The position numbers and the translations under genes are program-made. Of a DNA stretch of 64,000 nt, positions 57,711-64,000 are shown piece after piece. The DNA comes from Guadua angustifolia. Its lineage: Eukaryota; Streptophyta; Magnoliopsida; Poales; Poaceae. Within the stretch, counting starts at the first letter, position 1; each line of letters starts with the position of its first letter. The stretch is taken from positions 17,185,791 to 17,249,790 of the forward strand of contig CM070520.1 of NCBI GenBank assembly GCA_036346375.1, read 5' to 3'. The notes below the pieces were generated by a model. It was given only the letters and a program-made list of their open reading frames with translations. It made no database searches and was not told where the DNA came from.

Positions 57711-58787
57711 AGCATATGAACATGCAAGCATTTGCATTGCATGGACAATGTATGAATACAAGATTCTTCCCTTGTATGGTATGTTTGCATCTGCACTGCA
57801 TTGGCAAAGAGGAATCATGTTTAATGAGTCGATTGTGTTGTATGGATATGATATTCTCGCTTTGTTTGGCATATTTGCATCTCAGATTGCATTTACGATA
57901 ACTAATCATGTTAATGAGTTGATTGTAATGTATGGATATGAGATTCTGCTTTTGTATGTTTTGTGCACTTGAGTATGAAAGCATAAATGCATTCCATTGC
58001 ATTGTGTGTTGCAATGATAATTGGGATTGATGAGAATGGGAAGAACAAAGTTGAGGATTGAGGCGTGGACTTATCCGGAAATGTTTATTGAGGCGAGGGT
58101 AAGATTTAGTTATGTTTTCGAGTTGGTGTGGTAAGTGGAGTTAGTAATCGTTTCTTTTACTTGTTGATTTCTCTTTAGTAATGGCCATATCAAATTCTAG
58201 AGTAACAGTAATTCAATTGAATTCATTACTTTTTATTAATGTTGCACTTTGCTGAGTCTTGGACTCACGCTTGTTTGCTTCCTATTTTAGGTACCTTGAA
58301 GCGGATTCGTCTGTTTGGGAGTAGTATCACGTGCACGACTTCGGTCTTCAACAATTTATTTAACAAATTCAATAATTCTGGATGTAAATAATGAGGTTGT
58401 AATATGTTGTTCGTCGTGTTGGAGTTTCTTAACTGCCTATTGATGTGTGATTGGTTAACTAAGGACCTGCTAGAATGATATCATATTATCTCAGTAACTA
58501 TTTATCTGTTTCACGAGTGGATGTCCTCCTTTCGGGAGGTCATGCCGAAATTTTCTATTTTTGGTGACTTAGTCTCTAAGCCGCTTCTAAGATTTTAGGG
58601 TTGATTTTGGTTTTCCGTAAGAGGTGTTAGAGTTTATGTCTTGTTCGGTAATTCTTGTTCAATTGAACTTTCTGTGGAGAATTATTGTTGCTTGGTAACC
58701 CTCTGGATATGTGTGGGTCCGAGGTGTTACAGTTGTTGATTAGGATTTTGGTAGCAGCCGTGGCGCGTTTGACACCGGGGTGTTACA

Positions 58788-59926
58788 AAAGGGTAGGTAA
58801 TCAAGATCGTTGACAGTGAACCGTTCCAACTCTTTGAAAACTATGCATGAAGAACATCCAATTTGTAAATATAATCCAAATAAATTTAAATAAAATAAAA
58901 AACTAGTGCAAACAGAAAGAGTATAATTTTGTACAAATTTAGGAAGAAAAATAAGGTCAATCGGACTTAAGATGAAGGAGATTGGATATTTTGAATCCAA
59001 AGATTGACCTCTCGTCGAGCTTGGAGAAGAAATAGTTGTCGATAATGCCACGGTGAGAATTTTCCACTGGAAATAGGATTAAATTCGGAAAAATAGCAAT
59101 TAAATCATAATAAATTCGGGAACTTTTATATACAACTGTTTTAGCAAATAAAGCACAAATGAATATTTTTGAATAATATTATAATGTTATTTTTGTACAA
59201 TAATTAATTTCATAATGTTGAAAGTTATTTTAGCTTTAAAAATATCAAATAAAGTTCAAAATTTTGGAAAACAAATTCACGTAAATTTTCAGAGACATTT
59301 TGAACTTAATAAAATTATTTATAACTTAAATTTGATTTGTATTTTATATATAAATTACTTTTAATTTCTCGATATAGGAAAAGATTTTAAAAATTCAAGA
59401 AATGCATGAAAAACTCCCAAAAAATAAAATAAATATTAGCAAATTCCATATAATTGAATTATTGTCTAAAAATTCACGGAAACAAACAAAATAATATTTT
59501 ATAATTTCGATAACAAATCTATTATTTTCATAAACAAAATTTAGGGCTGACAGCGGAGCTAGAAATTTCTAAAGGAGGGAGCTAGAGCCAGAAATCTCTA
59601 AAGGAGAGAACCTAAGAATGAAGTGAACCTCTACTAATGATTGATATTCAAAGTTTTATATATAGTAAGTACAATACGTAACACTTGTAACTTGCCAGAA
59701 ATTTTAAAGTTATATATATATACTCAGATCGTTTCCTAGTTCCTAGTACGTGTTGGAGTAAAATTCCTGAGACACACCAGCCTTAGCATCTATACTGTTG
59801 TTTTCAGTATTTACACTGCTTCTTTACTTCTGTGTATTTCACGTCCTAAAAATGTATGTATGCTCTTTCCAGGGGGAGGCCCCACCACGCCTCCTCCCCC
59901 AGGACAGCTCCGCCAATGGCTGTCAC
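58788..59926. other. AT-rich insertion remainder, unassigned
   Basis: A minus-strand open stretch at 59051-58740 shows no known motif. Near 59550-59620 AGAAATTTCTAAAGGAGGGA is duplicated. A C-rich patch with CACCACGCCTCCTCC is at about 59880. Confidence 0.35.
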
Positions 59927-60172
59927 AGTATGGTACACGTCAGTTGTATGTGACAGCCTTGCACCACAAAAATACTGGCAGAAGTATTGTCGTGTTAAAT
60001 TTGATACACCGTCACTAAGAGATGCACGATTCTTGAAACCAGTGAATTTATTCCGCTAATTTATTTGCGGTGTACGTACAGTGCAACGCAATGCAACATC
60101 AATTTTATTTAACAGCAGAATTTCCACGCTAGTTAACTGGTACGTATATATGATGCAATAACATGTCATTAA

Positions 60173-60349
60173 TTAGTTGTCGCCGCAGTCGACGAACTGG
60201 TAGTTGACGATGAGGTGGCCCTGCTGGATGCCCACGCCGTTGGTCTCGATCTTGCTGAACACCGTGTCATAGTCCAAGTCCAGCCCGCCGTTGCTGCACT
60301 GGTCCACGATCCTCGCCGTGATCTGCGCCCCCGTCGCCGTGTTCGTCAC
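60173..60349 (-). pseudogene. PR4: PR-4 / barwin copy 3, exon 2 only
   Basis: Exon 2 is intact: the acceptor TGTAG then GTGACG, and 58 codons plus TAA (TARIVDQC, GGLDLDYDTVF, GVGIQQGHLIVNYQFVDC, GDN). Trp in DLDWD of the other copies is Tyr here. The intron is homologous for about 270 bases upstream (60350-60618) and then runs into copia sequence. Exon 1 is absent from the window and may survive beyond 64000 if the retroelements sit in the intron. As seen here it cannot make a secreted barwin protein. Confidence 0.88.
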
Positions 60350-60527
60350 CTACACATATCCACAGGTTGATCTACCGTTAGCGACTAGTTTCAGTTCGAA
60401 GGCGATCCACTATAGTTATTCTACCAACGACTTGGCAGTTCGTTTTGCACAATCGAAAAATCAATCAAAATACTCACTCTGGATCCGAATACACATTATT
60501 CTATTTTTTAAACTTTGTTTCTAAATA

Positions 60528-60618
60528 CTCCCTTCAATTATAAATAGTTATCATTTTAGTCATCAACATGATCACTAAAACTCAACTTTGAGCATACGTC
60601 ATTCTACAATTTTGAAGT
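60528..60618. mobile_element. truncated Stowaway-like MITE in the copy 3 intron
   Basis: Left end TACTCCCTTCAATTATAAATA and about 90 bases homologous to the MITE of copies 1 and 2, cut at the copia junction. Confidence 0.45.
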
Positions 60619-60963
60619 AGTTTAAAACTTTATCCTTTGTTTTTAGCAAATACACATAACAATAACGTGTTGCATCGTCTATAAAAGTTAGAAAATATCT
60701 TTTGCCTCCTTTTGTCAACAATCCATTCATCTCACATAAGTCAGAATGGATGAGATCTAATGGTGCCAAATTCCTTTCTTCCTCTAACCCTTTAAAGGGT
60801 TTCCGAGATTGTTTTGCTTGCACACAAGATTGGCACTTTGATCCTTTGAAAATATCACATTTTGGAATTATTTCAAATCTGGACATTCGAGCAATGGTAT
60901 CATAACCAATATGACATAAACGAGAATGCTAAACATTGGATTCACAATTATTAATTTGAGTAG
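60600..60963 (-). pseudogene. Ty1-copia gag-pre-integrase / integrase N-terminus fragment
   Basis: On the minus strand ESNV, a stop where Trp is expected, HSRLCHIGYDTIARM, then CQSCVQAKQSRKPF, DLIHSDLCEMNG and GGKRYFLTFIDDATRYCYVY. This is the GAG-pre-integrase domain with the HHCC zinc site, followed by the first catalytic Asp of the integrase core (FIDDATR). The fragment ends near KVLNYFKI, where it meets PR-4 intron sequence with shared bases. At its other side the gypsy LTR starts at 60964. Confidence 0.88.
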
Positions 60964-61835
60964 TGTCGGTGTTTCGAATATCGGTAAGAGAATTTTTAGT
61001 CAAGGGGTTGCGCGTTCCCTCTCCTTGAATGGTTTGACTTAGGGAGCCCAAGAATTATACTGGTTCGGGTCGAATGTCCCTACTCCAGTTCGTGTAGTGG
61101 ATTCGTATTGCCTTGGGTGCAGATGACTGCACGGTGTTACAAGCGAGGGCTAAGGGCTGGCCTTGTGCGCCTCGTCCGAGTGGGAGAAGTAAGAACTTTT
61201 TGTTCTAAAAGCCGTCCCTTTCCCTGAGGGTCATGCCTCCCTTTATATAGACGAAAGGGGCAGGTTACACGGGAATTTGGAAAAGAAAGGATGGGGTGTC
61301 CTACGCTTAGGAGTCCTGATCTCCAGTCTTGGCGATCGACCGGTGTTTTCTCACCCCATGCGGGGTTGGTAGATACATCGAGTGGCGAAGTCGCTTGCGG
61401 AAGTGGTGCACCTACCTTCAAGGCTTGCCAGCGCCGACGCCAGAGCGCTCGGCTCGCATCGCTTCGAAGGAGCGATCCTCCTATCAGGCATGATGGGTGA
61501 TGAGATCGGGCGATGACTTCGGCAGCCTCGCCGCTTTGGGAAGGAGCCACTCGCTTCCGCATGGTCACTCTGAGCCGTCTTGTCCGTGGGGCAGGTGGCC
61601 AACTCGAGTTTGACCGGTGATGGTCTGGCGCCCGACCCTTGGCGAAGATTGTCTTAGCTTGGTCGGAGCTTGGGGGGTGCCCGACCCATGGCAGGGGTCG
61701 GACCGCCCCCCGGTCGGAGTGGTCGAGGAGGAGCGTCCTTCATGGCCAAGCGGGGCCTTCGGCCTGAGCTGGACTTGGGGCAGCCCATTTGTCGTCCTGG
61801 GCCGCTGGGGGTACCCATGGTATGAGTACTCGTCA
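60964..61835 (-). repeat. Tat-like gypsy 3' LTR
   Basis: 872 bp starting TGTCGGTGTTTCG and ending GAGTACTCGTCA on the plus strand. The TATA box (CTATATAAAG, 61241-61250) and the polypurine tract (GCTCGGGGGCTAC, complement of 61836-61848) are on the minus strand. This is therefore the 3' LTR of a minus-oriented element extending beyond the window. Its ends match the gypsy element at 21288-31706. Confidence 0.82.
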
Positions 61836-61869
61836 GTAGCCCCCGAGCTCCCGAGCGGGTTCGTCAGAG

Positions 61870-62700
61870 GCGGTCGGGGGTTTGCCTGGGTCGGCAAAAT
61901 CCGATCGAGGGCAGTGAGTGGACCTTGGTTGCTCGTCCGTCCGGATGCGCTCGGGAGTTTGCCTTGGTCGGCAAAATCCGAAAAAGGGCAGCGAGCGGAC
62001 TTGGTCGGCCGCTTGTTCGGTGCACTTTGGTTTGCCTTGGTCGGCAAAATCCGATCGAGTGCAATGAAGCGACTTGGTCGCCAGCTTGTTCCGGAGCGCT
62101 GGTTTTGCCTTGGTCGGCAGAGTCCGAACGACTTGGTCGGTTTACGACGAGTCGCGCAAGCGCACCCGAGGGGTGTAGCCTCGAGCCCCGAGCGGTCGAG
62201 AGCCGGGGGTTTACTCGCCGCAGAGCCCGACTGACTTGGTCGGCGAGCCGGTTGGGGGTTTACTCTAGCTGGCAGAGTCCGACCAACTTGGTCGGAGAGC
62301 CGGTTGGGGGGTTTACTCTGGTTGGCAGAGCCCGACTGGCTTGGTCAGCGGGATCCGGCTCGACGTTGCCTTGGTTGGCACGGGCGCCCAAATGCCCTTA
62401 GGCGAGATTCTGGTGTCCGAGCGCTAGTTTTACGTCGTAGCTCGACGTTGCCTTGGTCGACACGGATACCCAGATGCCTTAGGCGAGGTTCTGGGTTTCG
62501 AGCGCTAGTTTTACATCGTGGCTCGACGTTGCCTTGGTCGGCACGGACGCCCAGATGCCTTAGCGAGGTTCTAGTGTCCGAGCGCTAGTTTTACATCATA
62601 GCTCGACGTTGCCTTGGTCGGCACGGATGCCCAGATGCCTTAGGCAACATTCTGGTGTCCGAGCGATAGTTTTACGTCGTAGCTCGACATTTTTATAAAC
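61870..62700. repeat. minisatellite arrays in the gypsy 3' region
   Basis: Three arrays: TTTGCCTTGGTCGGCAAAATC (about 61873-62120, four copies at 70-80 bp spacing); GACTTGGTCGGCGAGCCGG (62230-62345, two to three copies); and GCTCGACGTTGCCTTGGTCG (62370-62690, four copies, about 80 bp). Confidence 0.9.
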
Positions 62701-63659
62701 CTGGTTTTACGCCGGAGCTAAGCGGAGGGCGTCCGTCCCGAGTCCTCATCTGGTGATGTTATCTGTGGGAGGAGTGGCCGCTGTCTGTCCCACGTGTACG
62801 CCCCGTCCGCAGGTGTGGGGCCTGGAGGGGGTGAACGAACGCGTGTTTACCATGTTGGTTTGAACACCGTGCTCGTGGAGCTAATAACGGGTAATCTGAG
62901 TGGGACCTGGAGATCCCTCCCAAGGGGGACCTTTCCGAGCGGACGATCCCGTCGAGGGCGTTCGGCCCACTGGGGGCGACCCATAAGAAACATTTCTTTA
63001 CTCGATCCCGTATTGGACTCCGGGTCGTCCGCCGACCCGGAGCGCAGCTGGCTGCCACCCATCGATGGGTTCCGCGGGAGAGTGTGAAGTATGGTCTCGG
63101 ACATGAGTTAAGGCGATTGGGTCGTCAACCGACCCAACTAGAGGCCTACTAGGGGCTCGCCTTGTCCTCGTCCCTTGCTCAATTTTCTGCTAGGACGGCC
63201 CTAAATCCACTTGGTGGACCAGGCCTTTGGAACCCGCAGCGCTTGACTGGGCCCTGGGCGTGAGCTATTGAGCTCTTTTGCCACCTCGAGGCCGCAACGG
63301 CCTAGTGGGCTTTTCATACCTGTTACAGGGCAGTCGACCCAGCCCAGAGGTGGAAACCGAAAGGTCGTGGGGCGTGCTGTCAGGATTTAATGCGTAGTGG
63401 GGGATTGGAAACCGTTGTGTCATACCAAAGGTCTTGCGGGCGCCGGAGGGACGGACGGCGATGCTTCGCTTGAGGTGGTGTCTGCTTGGTCGGCTCGTCT
63501 GTTAGCTACTGCTTGGTTTTATAAATTCGACGCGAGGGCGCCGGAGCAGGCACTTGCCTTTGCCTTCCCTGTCTTCGCCTGTGACGAGAAAAAAGAGAGC
63601 AAAGGAGCCAGAGAGAAGAGTTCCTCACCTTTGTCTTCTCCACCTTTTCGCTTGTTTCC

Positions 63660-64000
63660 ATCTTCGGAGATGTTGTGGCCGGAGTACTCGCCAAATTTAG
63701 CCAGCTGGCCTCGGAGAAGAAGGGGTTCCTTCCTCCGTGAGACGTCTCGAGGTGGAGGGTGCCGACGGGGGTCGCGGTCCCCTCGCCGGAAGACGACGAG
63801 ATCGTCGTGCCTACCTCGTTCTACGAGCGCGAGTTCGAGCTCCCGCTCCATCCGTTCGTCCGCGAGCTGCTGCATCACTACAAGGCGGAGGTGCATCACC
63901 TCAACCCCAACGGCGTGCTGCACATAGCGATCTTCATCACGCTGTGCAAAGCATTCTTGGGGATCGAACCCCACTGGGCGCTCTGGAGGCACTTCTTCCA
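63660..64000 (+). pseudogene. antisense ORF, Putative gypsy-type (PF04195) domain, partial
   Basis: In one plus-strand frame: VLAKFSQLASEKKGFLPP, a TGA at 63738-63740, DVSRWRVPTG, SPEDDEIVVPTSFYEREF, LPLHPFVRELLHHYKAEVHH, LNPNGVLHIAIFITLCKAFLG, EPHWALWRHFF, running off the window. The conserved residue at the TGA is normally Arg, consistent with CGA to TGA. The domain is common in grass gypsy-type elements; its biochemical role is unknown. It is transcribed opposite to the LTR promoter. The stop makes it a pseudogene unless the domain starts downstream. Confidence 0.8.

Larger units (their letters stand above)
53828..58787. mobile_element. about 5 kb non-coding element with inverted TGT..ACCCC ends
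   Basis: The left end TGTCAGACCCCAG and the inverted right end TGTAACACCCCGG match at 10 of 13 positions. Just inside, both sides carry related sequence in opposite orientation: GGGGTGAGTACAAA near 54118, and, inverted, GTGAGTCCAAGACTCAGC near 58253. Internal repeats are at 56099-56375 and 57555-57700. No transposase or gag-pol motif is found. It could be a large non-autonomous DNA transposon, or two abutting elements in inverted orientation. No clear target duplication is seen. Confidence 0.45.
53402..60618. repeat. barwin-locus duplication block C (split)
   Basis: Block homology resumes at ATAGCTGAGGCCCCG (53403) and runs to ACATGAGTGTG (53827). It continues at GTATGGTACACGTCAGTTG (about 59927) through PR-4 copy 3 exon 2 and part of its intron to 60618. 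The 6.1 kb between is inserted DNA. Confidence 0.8.
60964..64000 (-). mobile_element. Tat-like gypsy retrotransposon, 3' part (truncated by window)
   Basis: In order from its 3' end: LTR, polypurine tract, minisatellites (61870-62700), GC-rich spacer (62700-63640), antisense ORF (63660 onward). This is the same order as in the gypsy element at 21288-31706. Confidence 0.8.

Noticed and set aside
58740..59051. 103-codon minus-strand frame
   Set aside because: No recognisable motif, AT-rich, and it overlaps the end of the neighbouring element.
60964..61835. 5' LTR of a plus-oriented gypsy element
   Set aside because: The TATA box and polypurine tract lie on the minus strand, so it is a 3' LTR of a minus-oriented element, although the flanking ORF reads plus.

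Overview
The window looks like an intergenic, transposon-dominated stretch of a grass (Poaceae) nuclear genome. The evidence is two-exon, GC-rich barwin-type PR-4 genes with GT-AG introns, two CACTA (En/Spm) elements with TNP2 and Transposase_24/Ulp1-type second ORFs, Ty1-copia and Ty3-gypsy retrotransposons with grass-type termini, a Helitron, MITEs, a tRNA-derived SINE and a degraded piece of plastid rpoB. The species cannot be fixed from the sequence alone.

The only host genes I recognise are three related PR-4 (barwin) copies, all on the minus strand, in three homologous blocks: A (about 3276-5790), B (about 45895-49935) and C (about 53402-53828 plus 59927-60618). A fourth, very short barwin relic lies at about 6230-6327. 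Copy 1 (4539-5494) is intact with all six barwin cysteines. Copy 2 (48495-49613) keeps an open frame but has lost the CGKC motif through three nearby one-base deletions. Copy 3 keeps only exon 2 (60173-60349) before its intron is interrupted by retroelements. The blocks share flanks and intron, so this is an old tandem duplication later pushed apart by transposons.

Layout: 1-2830 decayed retroelement-like coding and GC-rich repeats; 2840-3245 plastid rpoB relic; 3276-5790 block A with a SINE; 5790-7590 unrecognised sequence with the barwin relic; 7590-9780 decayed minus-strand copia pol; 9800-12444 minus-strand gypsy gag and LTR; 12445-45634 one outer CACTA element (CACTA-1). CACTA-1 contains a complete Tat-like gypsy retrotransposon (21288-31706, TSD AAGCC) and a complete second CACTA (CACTA-2, 33212-45025, TSD CTT), both inserted in its second gene. 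Then come block B with a Helitron, a foldback MITE and a hAT-like MITE; 49936-53400 a transposon with a plant mobile domain gene and a convergent GRF-type zinc-finger gene; block C split by a 5 kb element with inverted TGT..ACCCC ends; a copia integrase fragment; and from 60964 the 3' LTR and antisense ORF of another Tat-like gypsy element that runs off the window.

Almost every transposon gene is broken by stops and frameshifts, so only PR-4 copy 1, and possibly copy 2, are credible functional host genes. PR-4 proteins are secreted defence proteins. The nesting gives a relative order of insertions, and block-to-block comparison supplies empty sites that prove the SINE and hAT MITE insertions and support the Helitron.
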